This document shows, piece after piece, positions 36,360 to 49,149 of a stretch of 64,000 nucleotides of DNA (positions within the stretch are counted from its first letter, which is position 1; each line of letters opens with the position of its first letter). The position numbers were made by a program, and so were the translations under genes. The stretch is from Camarhynchus parvulus (Eukaryota; Chordata; Aves; Passeriformes; Thraupidae): assembly GCF_901933205.1 (NCBI RefSeq), contig NC_044574.1:21251733-21315732 (forward strand). The letters are read 5' to 3'. The notes under the pieces were generated by a model. The model did no database searches, had not been told where the DNA came from, and worked only from the letters and a program-made list of their open reading frames with translations.

Positions 36360-36905
36360 CAATTGGTGTGCCAGTCACATTTGGAGCCAAGCTCCCCATG
36401 GGCTGGAAATGAGACCCACAGGGCAAATCAAAGGGAGCGGCTCTCAGGATCTCTTTTCAAAATGAGGGTGGCCATTTCCTGGCAAGAGAAGGCCATCCTG
36501 GGATTGTATGAGACTTATTGAGGGAGGTTTAGAAGATAAACCAAAGGTGGGGAAAAGGAGGGACCAAAGTGGTTTGGGGAGGAATACAGGTGGTGAAACA
36601 CAAGGAGGTAAAAGGGACTGGGCTGCATGTAAATGTTGCTGATCAGAATGCTTTTCTGGCCATTCCTGCACCTGTCATCATGATCTGTCCTCCACTACTA
36701 ACTGTTTGTCTGGATCAAGGGATCTCTTTTGCGTATGCAGATGCATGTATGGGTGCCTGAGAGTCAGTGCCAGGTAACAGACCACAGGTCAGAGCCTTGT
36801 GTGTCTGTGGTGCCAGAGATCAGAGTATGTGCATACTGTATAGGTAGATACCAGTGCATATTCACTAGTAAAATGAATGTAGTGCATATTCACTAGTAAA
36901 AACTC
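36360..36905 (+). other. G-enriched unclassified, repeat-like segment
   Basis: Compared with its surroundings this region is rich in G ('aaaggtggggaaaaggaggg', 'tggtttggggaggaatacag') and feels like the body of a songbird repeat, possibly an LTR. I cannot place borders, a TATA box or a polyadenylation signal. At its right end a 21-bp unit starting AGTGCATATTCACTAGTAAA occurs twice (36853-36873 and 36881-36901). Confidence 0.3.
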
Positions 36906-36909
36906 CACC

Positions 36910-38683
36910 ACAGTAACTGAAAAATAGGATTAGAGGCCTAGGAGCCATTGTATTGAAATGTTTATAAATCTGTGTTGGATACTGCAGAGAATAAACTCTG
37001 GGAGTTGGTTATTAGAGTGGCCAGGAAATCCAGATCAGATCATTGGTCTCATAGTCAATGGAGAGACCTTTTTACAAAAGTGTGTCTTTGTACCTGATGC
37101 TTATGAAGACGATAATGTAAGAAAAATCTATGGAAAATATCTTTTTTACAGCTAAAAGCCATTCATACCACAGAGAAGAATGGAAAGAATATGATTTCTG
37201 CATATGCTGTGAGTCTCAGCTGTGAAATGGCAGTTTTCCTAGTATCAGAAATGGAAGACTGAACTCTAGGTAGGTATGTATGTAAGTATGTATATATGCA
37301 TTCCATCAAGATAAATGTTAAAATTTTTGCATCATTCATCATATACTAAATGAAACATCTCAGGAAGCTGAGGTGGCTTTTTGAGAACACATTCTCTCTT
37401 CACTCCTTTCTTTCATCAATGGCACCCACAGGTTGGTCAAAGGCACTCATTCACAGACTTGGCTAAACTGGATGTTAGACTGCTTAAGTGAATCATACCT
37501 GAACGTAAGGAAGATTCTACCTGGTGTATGTTTTTCTTTATTTTTGTTCACACATTTATTATTATCAATTTAAGGCTTCTGAATTGATATCAAGTACAGA
37601 AGTTTTTAAAATCCAGAAAAATTGTGAATGTTTTCTACAATTCATTCTTCACGTGAATATAAATATGTGTAATTGTTAATAGTGATGGTCTAAAATTTTT
37701 TTACTAATAAAAAAATGGGGAGGTGTTTTTTTTTTGTTGAGGTTTTTTCCCCTATTGTCAGATTTAACTTCTGAAGGCCTTTCCAAAAGTTAGAAAGTAT
37801 TTGTTTGAGTTTGTGCTCTACATCTTTCTGAATCAGGTATCTTTTCTGTACTCTACTGCTGTTTAAAGATCTATAGATCCTTAGAACACTTTCTTAAGAA
37901 CTGAGTGCTAAAATAACATGAATTCTCTAGAGTCATAATTACCTGGTAGAGTGCTGGGCAAAAGATTAATAAAAAATAAAGTGTTGAAGCATAACCTGCA
38001 GATTTTAAGGGTAAGAACTACCAAAGTCAAATAGCTTTTCTCCTTTGTGTTTCCAGGAAGGGGGTGGAGGTGTGGGGACATGTATATCTCTTTTTTCTTT
38101 TATAATACCTTTGCACTTTACATTAACAGGAATATTTTATTTTAGTAAACTGTGAAGATGTGTATTTGTATTGCACAGTATTTGTGCTATCAATATTAGG
38201 AAGACATGCTAGCAAGAAGAAGGATTTTTACTATGTATATGTTGCAAAATTATGTAAAGTAATTAATTCAATCTGTTACATCTAGGGACAGATGCAACAT
38301 TTATCTAAATGGGAATGCTGCATAGGTAGCAAATGCATCATTTAATGGGAGAACATTCTGATGAACATAAAAGGAAAATTCGGCTTTTGTGTGTCTTTTT
38401 TTGGCTGATATCAAATCAGATCCTTGGGTCCCAATGAAAATACCAGACAGCAAATAAAAATACAAATATGTGAAAGGAGACAGTAAGGAGAAAGATAATA
38501 CAGAATTTCTGTTACTTCCTTCTTTGCTGGTCTTTGGTTCTTTTTTTCTCCAAAAAAACATTTCACAAAGAATCTGGAAATTACCTTATTTTGGCTTTAT
38601 TCCGAATTTTCAAGTTATGTTGTGTACAAGTTGAAGAAATATAACTGATCCTGAGTTTCACCACCCTCATTACTGATATTTTC
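36910..38683. other. AT-rich intergenic DNA, no feature recognised
   Basis: No recognised gene or repeat; short GTAT-type repeat at about 37272-37296. Confidence 0.5.
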
Positions 38684-38684
38684 C

Positions 38685-38825
38685 CCCTTAGGAGTCTAAA
38701 CCTACCTTCTTTTAGTTTAAAACTATTACCCCATCACTACAAGTCCTATTATATAGTGTGTCCCCATGTTTCTTATAAGCCACCTTGAATTATTGAAAGG
38801 CCACAATCATGTCTTCCATACACAA
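38685..38825 (-). mobile_element. CR1 LINE fragment, older type, minus strand
   Basis: The blocks 'ggagtctaaacctaccttct', 'tttagtttaaaactattacc', 'ccatcactacaagtcctatt', 'tgtccccatgtttcttataa' and 'ttgaaaggccacaatcatgt' follow the order known for minus-strand CR1. About 140 bases, with both ends lost. Confidence 0.82.
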
Positions 38826-38829
38826 ATGA

Positions 38830-40695
38830 TTTGGAGGGCTTGAACTTGATTTTTTCTGTGAACGAGTGAATGAGTATGGGCAAGATGGTGATAGAGACTG
38901 TTGGGTGAACTGGAAAGGGGTGAAAGAAAACAAAGAAAATCTCAGTGGTTTTGTCTTCAACAGTATAAAAGCATATTATCTGAAATTCTTTGAAATTACA
39001 CATTTTAACAGAATTAATCTTTATGTTAAAAGTATTTATATATTAATATATATTTGTAAAATATGTCCTTTTATTTTTGAGGAAGAATCTTTCTTGATGT
39101 CTAGAGTTATGTGAAATACTTGTCCTATACCATTCTCTTATTTTTAAACAGCAGTGATGATAATGATCTTGGCAATCTAACACCTTTTAATTTTCTTAAT
39201 TGGTTTCAGCTATCCAGGTACTGGTGACCTGGAGTTTAGTTGTTTTTTTTATTATTTTTAATAACGTTAAAATAATTTTTAAATGTTTTTTATCATTATT
39301 CTCAATCAAAACACAGCAGAAACAAGAGAAAAATAATATTATCAGCATTTAGATTTATTCATAGCATAGGCTTTTAAGTATTTTACTAGATATTCAGTGC
39401 TAGTCAAAAACAGCATTGCAATTGAAATTCTATCTCTTTTAAAGACAGGTCAGAGCTTGAAGGTATGAATGGAAATCTGGAACTGCTGCTAACAGTTCAG
39501 TCAATCCATGCTCTCAAAAAAAATTCTGAAAATAACAATTTTTTCAAAAAATATTTTAGTTCATGTTAAGACAGTTATAAATAGATTGAGTAATAGAACT
39601 ATTAATAATAAGAATTATTTTAATTTGTCAAACTTTCTCATTTGCATAATGATGTAATTGTAAACTAAATGGAGACATCACATATTTTTTGAAAGGATTG
39701 AATAATCACAATAAAGCTTTGAGAAGAAAGTAAATTATGCTTGCTATTTGTTGTGTGACTGTTGTTATCTGTTAGTTGTGATTGTGTTACAAACTTTATT
39801 TAGAAGGTGAAAATAAGCATTAACTCTGACATAGATAGCTCTGTCATGACCAACATATAAAATGTTTTATGTCCTAAAATAACTGCATGAACTTCAAAGT
39901 CATAAAAGTACGAAAATAGTTTTTAGAAGATTTGAGTATTTACAAATAGTACCTAAAATCTTACACAGGTTTTCTCAAATCACTTGGCTTCAAGAATGAG
40001 ACATAAAGTAGAAAATATTCTGTGTGTAATTATTGTGGGTTTTTTTACAAATATAGAATGGAGAACAGTTACATAATTTTACAGAAATACAGGAATGAAG
40101 GAAGTAACCTATTTGCATAACAAAACCCCCCACTATTTAAATAATTGCTTTTAAAAGCTTTTCTATTAAAAATAAAATGTTCTTAATTTTTTTTAGGTCA
40201 TTTGCAATGAATATCTTGCATACATAAACTGTGGGGAAGTACAGGTTAGAATCGTTCTCATATTTAGGTTTCTCAGTTGGACACTACCTGAACTATAATA
40301 ATTTAGATGTGAAAAATAAAAGAATATTCAATTGAAGCCAATGGGGAATTTGGAATTGCATTTCCATATGGTGGAATTGTATCCAGGCTCTGTGGTGTTA
40401 AATTAACCCCTAATTTTATTCCACTAATCAGAAAGAAGAACGGCCTGTCACACAACCTCAGCAATATGATGAATGGCTATATTTTATTCTGCAATGATAT
40501 TGCAGTTCATCTCACTGCAATGATGCAAAGAATCACTAGAAGGGTCTATTCCTTCAATGTGTTCCAGGGCAAATGCTGGAAATAACATAGGTTCATGCGA
40601 AAATTCAAGTTGGACAGGGCCTCAGGATTCCCAAACACAGTCATCTGTGAGGTCAGAATTAGGATTTGATCTGTCTAGGTCTCAAAAACCTTCAA
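38830..40695. other. AT-rich intergenic DNA, no feature recognised
   Basis: No recognised gene or repeat. The plus frame at 38866-39114 (82 codons) has no motif. Confidence 0.5.
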
Positions 40696-40699
40696 AAAT

Positions 40700-41290
40700 A
40701 AAGACTTCACATATCCTCTTGGAAGCTTCTTCTAGTGCCTGACAGTTCTCATGGAGAAAAGTTTCTCTTTATACCAAATTTCACTTGTTTCAGGGTATGA
40801 CTGTTATTTCCAATTTTCTGACCATGCACTGATGTAAAGACCCTCTCTCTGTCTTGGTAAGGTCTTCTTGATAACATTCTCCCTAGCTGCAAGGCTACTG
40901 TTAGATCCTGCTGTTGTCTTTTCTCCAGGCTGAACAAGCCCAGCTTCAGTAGCTTCTCCTCAAAGGGCAGATTCTCCAGTACCTGACCAGCATGGTGTCC
41001 TTCCACCAAATGCACCCAAGTTTGTAAGTGTATTTTCTCTGTTAGGGCCTCCAAAACTGTATGCAGGAATCTAAATTTTGTCTCACAAGTGGTAGGGGAC
41101 TTGCCTTGATCTACTGCCCATATTCCTATTACTGCAGCCTGGGTTGCTCTTGACTTTCCTTAGTGCCAGGGCGGCACTAAGAGCCAGGGCTGGCTCCCAG
41201 CTTGTAATCCACTTGCAATCCTTGTGCCTCATTCCTTTGGCCTAGTTAGGTCCCTCTGGATGGCACGCTTGCCCTCGAATATTTTGATGG
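40700..41290 (-). mobile_element. CR1 LINE fragment, minus strand
   Basis: Minus-strand CR1 over about 590 bases. Diagnostic blocks are 'ctccaggctgaacaagccca', 'gcttctcctcaaagggcaga', 'ctccagtacctgaccagcat' and, at the right, 'taggtccctctggatggca'. The minus frame 40749-41054 translates to LGLFSLEKRQQQDLTVAL, a recognisable decayed CR1 ORF2 block. Internal deletions are likely at 41050-41220, where resemblance is weak. Confidence 0.85.
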
Positions 41291-41294
41291 GTCT

Positions 41295-43025
41295 GCCCTT
41301 CAATTTGTAGTCCTATAGAAACTTGGCTGCAGGAGTTAATTTTCTTCCAATTATGTTTTTCTGAGCCCCTTGTTTTGTACATTATAAAGTACATGATTTG
41401 TGAAATAGAGAGTTGCATCCCTAGCAATTTGAGTAACTGAGAAACTTTCTGTTTTGGAAACAGGTTGAGAAAAGATACAGGGAACAGAAAAAGTCCAGTG
41501 AGAAGGTCATGTGTTACCCAAAGAAAAGAGTTTACATGGAATATTAACAAATATAAAAGAAAACACACATTCCCCCGCCCCAGTACCACCAAATATGTTC
41601 ATTTTTTATCTTGATTCTAGACAGAGAAAACTAGGATTATGTAGCTCAGTTTGTAATTAATTTGGGGATTTTCTCAGATCTTAGATGACAAGCTTGGTTT
41701 GAAAGCGTAAACTTTTCTTCACTACGCACATGCTCATTGGTAAAGACCTCTATTTTCTAGCAGAATAAATTTTTTTATTTAACTTGCAGTTGGCCTGTTC
41801 TTCAGTCTGTATTCTGGAACTTTTACTGACTTGCTGTGCAATCATCTGTTGCTAAGACAGAGGAATAAAGCTGATTTCTTCAGTGGTTGTGGCAAATATC
41901 TTTAGTTAAGATTTCAGTCTTATTCCATAGTAGTTCTGTCACAATTGTCAGCTTTTTCTTACAATATTTTGTAAATGCTTGCACATTGCTCAGACACACT
42001 CAGGAATGGATTAAAATTCTTACATTTAATGGAACTTTAAATTCACTTCATACCTGGCTGGTTTCAATTATTTTGCTTTTGATTTGCTTTTTTATTTTGA
42101 AATTAAGAACTTTTGATTGTCTGGAGAGTTCTTTATGTACCATGCTCAATTCAATAGAGTTCTGACATAGGTGCCCATTTATATTTCTGCATCATTACAA
42201 GGCAAGTTTCACATTATTGCTTGATAATATGGAAAATGATGGGTATCCTAACCAATCACTATAAAATTACATTATAATCACAACTATTACAGCAAAATGA
42301 AGACTATTTTATGTAAATGAGAAGTAAGAATGCAACTCAGATACCTGCTGCTTGAAGAAAATACTGTTTATCTCTTTGCATTCCTCACATAGGGTATCAC
42401 TTGAATATGACGCTAGCCTACTGATATGTGGTGCTATTACTCTTTTTCTCCTGTTCTTTTTATTGGGATTAGTATAATTCTCTCCTTCAAAAGCTCTCTT
42501 ACAAGCTGCTTGTAGAGGTGATGTAATGAGCAGTCACCTAATATATTCCACTTTTCTCACATCTCAAGGTATTTACTGTTGAATTACATTACCAGTTCAG
42601 AAGTTCTATATCTCAGAAAAATTATGAAGAAAAGCAGGGCAGTAAGAGTTTACAATCATTCCTTCAGAAAGAGACATGATTTCTGAAGAACACAGTCTTC
42701 TTTATAAATTGCAACTTTGAAAATATTACTTTACTACACAACCAGAAATACACTTCTTTTCTAAACTGGTTTAATATATATTTCAATTAATGACTTTCTG
42801 ACTCAGACTTTAAGGGACCAAAGCACAAATATTTTTACCTTTTCTGTTGACTCTGTTTCTGAAACTCCATTTTAAATTGCTTCCCATTAACAAATTTTTA
42901 TTAGCAGAATAATTTCAATGAGAAATAAAGAGAACAAGAATATTTTGTGTACTGAAAATACTGTAGTGATATAATTTGATTGAAATTATTCACATAACCT
43001 CACAAACAGTGTAAAACAGAATTAT
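41295..43025. other. AT-rich intergenic DNA, no feature recognised
   Basis: No recognised gene or repeat. Confidence 0.55.
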
Positions 43026-43029
43026 TTCA

Positions 43030-43805
43030 CAGAGTCACAAAATATTTTACACCTGGAGGAACTTTTGAATGTCATCTGGTTTACTGTATCCAGTCTTTCA
43101 GTTGGTGTCCATTGCTTCTTGTCTTGTCACTATGATAATGAAATGAGCATGGCTCCATGTGCTTTATACTCTCCCTGCAGATATTTGCATACATTGATGA
43201 GATTCTCTCTGAGCCTTCTCCAGGCTAAACAATCCCAGTTCTCTCAGCCTTTCCTCATATGTGAGGTACTCCAGCCCTGTCATCATCTTTCTGGTGTTGT
43301 GCTGGGCTTGTTTCAGGAACTCTATACTTTTTTCCTTTAATGAGGAGCCTGAAACTGGATACAGTACTCCTGATAAGGCCTCACCATGCTGAATAAAGGA
43401 CAAGTGTCACCTTCCTTGAGGTGTTGGCACTGCTTTCATGATAATTCTTTTCTGCAAGGCTATATTGCTGGCTCATGTCAAATGTGTCCACTAGGATCCA
43501 CAGGTCTTTCCGAGAAAAGTAGCTTCCCAGTTTGCCCCTAAGTGCGTGCCATCATCTGGGATTGTTCCTCCCCAGATCCATAGCTTCCCATTCCCCTTTC
43601 TTGAACTTCTGAGCAGTTCCCCACAGAATCTTCCAAATGGATCTCTGAAGTGGTTAAATACTGCTGAAACTCCTGAAATATTCCATTTTGTCCTGCTCCC
43701 TGCTTTCAAGATTTCAAATTCTATGGTCACTGTATCCAAATCTTCCCACTACTTTCATATTCATGTCCAGTATCTCCACTATCACCCCTGTCAGGAAGTT
43801 GTTTG
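43030..43805 (-). mobile_element. CR1 LINE fragment, about 0.78 kb, minus strand
   Basis: The 3' end is at the left ('tttcacagagtcacaaaata'). Rightward come 'gttggtgtccattgcttctt', 'gatgagattctctctgagcc', 'ttctccaggctaaacaatcc', 'tcagcctttcctcatatgtg', 'ctgaaactggatacagtact', 'attgctggctcatgtcaaat' and 'attgttcctccccagatcca'. This is the expected order through the end of ORF2. The minus frame 43164-43403 keeps LTYEERLRELGLFSLEKAQR. After about 43650 the match is weaker, ending with 'cctgtcaggaagttgt'. Confidence 0.92.
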
Positions 43806-43839
43806 AGTAAATTTCCATGATTGTTCATACACTGTTATG

Positions 43840-44330
43840 TTGTCATTTCAGCAGACATCCCCCATGAAAACCAGAGCCTGTGAACATGAGACTTTTTCCT
43901 CATGTGAAGAAGGTCTCAGCTATTTTTTCTGCTACAGCCACAAGTGGTCCATGCCAGAGCAGAGGAGCAGCAAGAAGCAGTTGAGGAAAAGAAGAAAGAA
44001 GTGGGGAGCAGCAGAAAGGAACCACTAGAGCCCAATATCAACCCTCTGCATCTCCCATTGTTCACCAGATATCTTGGAAGGACTGAGCATAAGCTGTGAT
44101 GTAAATAAGTGGAGTTCTTACCAGGAACAGGTGAGGAGATGGGCTTCACTGAGCTGAACGTGGCAGAAAAGTATCTCCTCACCTGTTTATTTATATGACT
44201 TATATTTCCCTTCAATACCCAAATCATAAATTAATATTTTGCTAATTGACAATAAATTAATTTACTGAATTGAGTCTGGTTTCACACTAGGTTTCACAGG
44301 GTGGGGGGAAAAGTAAGGAGGTGGACACGT
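43840..44330 (+). mobile_element. Decayed ERV LTR, plus strand
   Basis: The polyadenylation signal AATAAA (44251-44256) is followed by 'ctgaattgagtctggtttca', the same block as in the LTRs at 7481 and 28877. Upstream are 'agcaagaagcagttgagga' and 'agtggggagcagcagaaagg'. No TG...CA ends or target duplication can be fixed, so the limits are approximate. It directly follows the CR1 end. Confidence 0.65.
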
Positions 44331-44334
44331 TGAA

Positions 44335-45745
44335 TAAATGTAATCACTGAGAAAAACATCAGTTCTCTTCTATTTTCCTTCTATTCCCATTCTAGAATTC
44401 ACAATAATTATATAAATAATAAAATACATTCAATAAAATAGTTTGTTACAGATTTCTTTGCTCTTCATCCTCACAGAAACATACAGTCTAAGAAGTTTCT
44501 GATCTCTTTTATAGATATATCCTATTTACATCTAAAATGACAAAACATTATTTATACAGTCTAATGTAAAAATAATAATGTAAAAAACCCCAATTTATTG
44601 ACTTTTTAAATCTTTTAGTACATAAGCATTTTCATGTTACATTGAAATACTAATAAAAAAATGAAAGAAAACCCAAAATGCAGGCAAATCAAAGATTAAA
44701 AAAAATTGTAGATATAAAATTGTGATAGAACTTAGATACTTGCGTGCAGGTGGAAAAAGAGAAAAATTGGTGGGTATTTCAGAATTTTTGAAGTCCTGAA
44801 AATAACTTGATACTGTTCAGTGCATAGGTAAGTTCTCATATTTATACATATGTAAGATAAGTTCTGATACTTTTTTTTTTCCAAGATACCTTAGGAGGTA
44901 GAAAGTTCTTGGAGAGCAAGACTGATTGAGTTCAGTGATAATCTTATCAAACATAGATCATATATATATATTTAATTTATGGATATATAATCAATTATAG
45001 TTTAGTTACTTGTGATAAGTTTATATATTTGTAAGTAATGTAGATATTATTATTTATTATATGACATGTATTTTTTAAAGGTATATATTTATAAATTATG
45101 TATCCAATGCAACGAGATTTTAATATTGTAACAAAAATATTAGTATAATAGAAAAGATGTTTACCTTGGATAATTATAACTTTGACTTCCTTAAGTAATC
45201 ATTTTCTTTTCATGAGGTAAAATATTTAATGAGGTATTCCCATAATCTAAATTCTGACCGAACTGAATGCTTTGACCAATGATACAAAAATCAGTCTTAG
45301 AAAGTTCTCATCAGTATAATCAGAACTCAGATCTCTTGACTCTCAGGCATTTTGCAGTTTCTTGTTTATTATGGAAATAGATTGTTTATTTTTTCAGATA
45401 ATTTGAGATGTCTATATAAAACATTTTGCTGACATTCTCTATCTGTGCCTAGTAAAAAACTTATGAAGCAAGCTACTTTATCATTCTCTACATTTGAGGT
45501 ACTAGGCCATGACTGGAACATGGTGTACTCAGCATTACTCACTTGATAACCAATGCTGACTGACAGGTTGAAGTAGCTAGAGCCCTGTGGAAGTAGTTTG
45601 CTTATTAGGTGTGATTAGACTGAGATTAAATAGACAAAGATGGTTCAAAAGATTCATCCTGCTTAGTTAAACTCCCTTGAAATGACATAGAACATTGACT
45701 TGAAGTATATAGGGAAAAATGTTTCTGCCCTTTCCCACCTCACTC
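44335..45745. other. AT-rich intergenic DNA, no feature recognised
   Basis: No recognised gene or repeat; especially AT-rich at 44940-45110. Confidence 0.55.
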
Positions 45746-45747
45746 AT

Positions 45748-46320
45748 TAGTACTAGGTCTACCTGGAATGGATTTGATTTTCTTTATTGCAGCCCTTGTG
45801 ATGAGGCACTTTGGATGTGCGTCTATATCAGCACTGATAAATACCCCAGTGTTTAGATCATTTCTTGCACAGCTCTGGCTTTCCACCCCCACCACTCTTT
45901 TCAGCAAGTAGGCTGAGGTCAGACAAGAGGTTGGGAGGAAGTTTCTCCAGGATAACTGACCCAAATTGACCAAAGGGATGTTCCATGACATCAAGCTCAG
46001 CAATAAAAGCTCAGGGAAAGAAGGAGGAAGAGAAGACATTCATGGTTATGGTGATTTTGCTCCCAAGCAACTGTGATTTTTGGTACGGCCCTGACTTCCA
46101 GTAAGGGGCACATCTGCCTGCTAATGGGAAGTGATGGAAGGTGTCCTTGTTTTGCTTTACTTCTGCACAGAGTTTTTGCTGTTAAACTTTATCCTGATCC
46201 ATGAATCTTCTTGTCTTCCCCTTACAGTTGTTTTCTCAACCTGCAGGACAATGGAGGGAGGGAGGATATAGATGGATGTTTGGCTGTTGGTTAGGGTACA
46301 CCTGACTCAGCCAGGGTATA
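45748..46320 (+). mobile_element. ERV LTR (ERVL-like), plus strand
   Basis: About 570 bases follow a common bird LTR: 'ctggaatggatttgattttc' near the start, 'tgacccaaattgaccaaagg' and 'gatgttccatgacatcaagc'. Then comes a TATA-like AATAAAAGC (46002-46010), 'ctgcctgctaatgggaagtg', 'ccttgttttgctttacttct', and a transcript-end region around GTTAAACTTT (46181). The first base pair of the terminus looks mutated (TA instead of TG at 45748) and no clear target duplication remains. The copy at 60069-60622 is a relative in the opposite orientation. Confidence 0.83.
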
Positions 46321-46324
46321 AATA

Positions 46325-47339
46325 CTGATTTTCAAACCTTTAGCCAGCAATACCAGCTACGTGGCTACTGAAGGAGACAATTGTGTCACACTTTCAATTA
46401 ATCAACAAGACATGGTTTATATTTTTCCCTGTGTGATCTACTTTCATATTTATTAACTGTGCTTTTAATTGAGTGATATCTAGATCTACATCAGGTTATA
46501 TTGTTACCTTTTTTCTTTACCTTTACCTACTGAGATAATAATAAAATTACACTTTTAGAGTAGGTCATAGCTCATATATATTTAAAAATCAGAGTACATT
46601 ATTGCCTATAACTGCAGAAAACTCTTCAAAAGTATGACAAATTTTATGTTTTGCTGAGAAAGGCAAAACCACATCTTTTTTAAATAAATTATTCTTTAAC
46701 ATAAAAATATACTGATGAATACATAAGAAAACGACTTAAACCAAAGTAAATGAAAAATACTCTGGATTCAGCTACCATGATTGAATAAAATCCTCATTTT
46801 TCCAAATGTATTAGTAGTCTAAAATGCATCAGTGTTAACAGAGGAATTCTAAATACTGAGAGCTTCATAAGCTCTAAAGTGTGATAAAGGTTTGTTTCCT
46901 GTTAAGTTAATGGCTTAATTTACTAAATATTTTCATATTTCTTATGCTTTTTGGATGATTAAATATTAGGCAATTTGCAAGCTAAAAATATTTCATGCAC
47001 CAAATACACTTTTTCTTAATTAAATAAGGTATTAAAACAATATGCAAAGCAAAAAGCAATAAGCTTGTATACTTTACATTCAAGACATAAAATGGCAAAA
47101 TCAAGGTTATGCATATAAGACATTGCCTTCATGACTAGCCCATAATTAAATTACAGTATATTAGTATTCACATAATAGGACATAACATTCAGTCCTGATT
47201 TCCAAAATTTTGTGTGCATATGCACAGCTGATCACTGGTTGCAAAGCAGCATTATGACCAAGTTCCAGTTGATCAATTAATTTGTTCTGAGTCTGGGAGA
47301 TTTTAGAATGTTCAGATTTATTTATCTGGATTCATACAT

Positions 47340-47377
<38 letters not shown>

Positions 47378-48020
47378 GTATACTCAGTGCCTAGACCATC
47401 CCTAACACTGAATTGTAAAGACACTAGTTTATGGTCATGGAGTCTTAACTGATGTTTGATCTGATAAACATCGGATAAAAAGTAAAGCCAATATACTTAT
47501 ACTGAAATGGTTTAACTCTAAATAATATGGAGCATATATTTTAAGTCATGCTTACCAGAGGACAATGGTAGTGAACTATTAATCACAGAAGAGAAGATAA
47601 AGTTTTCTCTGAAAGAAAGTTTTAATGATTTTCTTTTTTTTCAGCTAAAATCTGCCTTGAAAACTGAGAATGTTTTTGTGGTTACTGATTTTACCTATGA
47701 AAGTTAGATCAAAGATATATTGCTTTTTATGGGTCATAATTTGAAAACTTTAATAATACCAATGCAAAAATACCTGTTAAAATTGCCATTCTTGTCTAAA
47801 AATGTTCATTAATAGTCTATTACTGATGGTTTCATTAATTTTACAGACATTTCTGCACTGACTTTTTTAAACTTGCAATTAAAATATCAAGACCTACATA
47901 TTTGAAGATATAATGTGTATTTTTAGGTGCCCCAGCATTACAAGAATCTAACCAATTCTATTTTAAAAGCACTGAAGGTTAACAGAGTTGTAAACTCTAT
48001 GAGAAAATCAAAGGGATCTG
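46325..48020. other. AT-rich intergenic DNA with a CA/TA microsatellite
   Basis: Apart from a (CA)13-like run at 47338-47364 leading into (TA)n at 47364-47378, nothing is recognised. Confidence 0.7.
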
Positions 48021-48024
48021 GCCA

Positions 48025-48471
48025 GGCTACATAGATGTGACTAGATCAACAGCTTGAGGCTCAACAAGATCGAGTGTCAGGTCCTAGACTTTTGCCAAAA
48101 TAACTCCATGCAGTGCTACAGGCTGGGGGCAGAGCGGCTGGAAAGCTGCCCAGCAGAAGAGCATGTGGAGGTGCTGGCAGACAGCTGCTGAACATGAGCC
48201 AGCTGTACCCAGGTGGCCAAGGAGGCCAATGGCATCCTGGCCTAGATCAAGAATACTGTGGCCAACAGGAATAGGGAAGTGATTCTTCCCCTCGTAGCAG
48301 CACGGCTGAGGCCACACCTTGAGTACTGCACGCTGTTCTGGGCACCTCGACTCAGAAAGGACCCTGAGGCACTGGAGCAGGTCTAGAGAAAGGCAAAAAC
48401 ACTGCTGAAGATTCTGGGACATATATCCTATGAGAAGTGGCTGAGGAGCTGGGGCTGTTAAGCCTGGAGAA
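48025..48471 (+). mobile_element. CR1 LINE, left half, interrupted by an LTR
   Basis: A plus-strand CR1 reading 'ggtcctagacttttgcc', 'aggctgggggcagagcggct', 'aggccacaccttgagtactg', 'ctgttctgggcacctcgact' and 'ctgttaagcctggagaa'. It breaks at 48471 inside the GGAGAA hexamer, which is repeated after the inserted LTR. The sequence resumes at 48788. ORF2 here is full of stops. Confidence 0.92.
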
Positions 48472-48787
48472 TGTTGTCATTATATTGCAAGAGTTCTACT
48501 GTCATTACATTGCAAAGGTTCCATATTGCTAGAGTTTCTTCCTCCTTGACGTTTCTTGTAGGCATCTCCTCCAGGCACTGACTCCTCCTTCTTCTCACAG
48601 CAGCCAACTGACCCCAGCTCCCCCTCAACCAACCAATCCACTCTTTTACTCTTCTTATTGGCTACAGCTGCAGCCTGTTAACATCAGGCCTGCTCCTAAT
48701 CCTTAGTATTTGGCTCAGCTGCAACTACTTAGGGGGTAAGATTATATTCTATACCACCTTCATTTACCCATACTGTATCCCCCTACA
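48472..48787 (-). mobile_element. 316-bp solo LTR inside CR1, GGAGAA target duplication
   Basis: The insert begins TGTTGTCATTATATTGC and ends ...GTATCCCCCTACA, giving TGT...ACA termini. It is flanked by the perfect 6-bp direct repeat GGAGAA (48466-48471 and 48788-48793). It splits a CR1 whose two halves join cleanly when it is removed. On the minus strand it has CCAAT (complement of 48657-48661) followed by a weak TATA-like AGTAAAAGAG, so I tentatively orient it minus. Six-base duplications fit bird ERVK-type elements. No interior or second LTR remains: a solo LTR. Confidence 0.88.
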
Positions 48788-49145
48788 GGAGAAGACCTCC
48801 TATTAAGCTCAGGAATCACTTTATCACTCTCTATGACTGCCTGAAAGGAGGAGTCATGTGGGGATCAGCTGTGTCTCCCAGGCAATTAAAAATAGGATGA
48901 GGACACAGTTGCAAACTGCACAAGGGGACATTTAGGTTGGACATTAGGAAGAAATTCTTCACAGAAAGGCTGATTAGATGTTGGAATGGGCTTCCCACAG
49001 AGGTGGTGGAGTCACTGTCTTTGGAGTTTAAGGAAAGACTGGATGAAGCACTACCATAGTCTGCTTGACAAGGTGATGCTGGGTCGCAGGTTGGACTTGA
49101 TGATCTCTAAGATTTTTTCCAACTTAATTGATTCTGTGACTCTGA
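48788..49145 (+). mobile_element. CR1 LINE, right half to 3' end
   Basis: It continues the CR1 of 48025-48471: 'ctctatgactgcctgaaagg', 'tttaggttggacattaggaa', 'gaagaaattcttcacagaaa', 'aggtggtggagtcactgtct', 'ggttggacttgatgatctct' and the terminal 'gattctgtgactctga'. The 3' terminus is present, so the element is only 5'-truncated and interrupted. Confidence 0.95.
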
Positions 49146-49149
49146 AACT

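Noticed and set aside
48084..48422. 112-codon minus-strand frame
   Set aside because: It is antisense to a plus-strand CR1 fragment; the real, broken coding strand is the other one.
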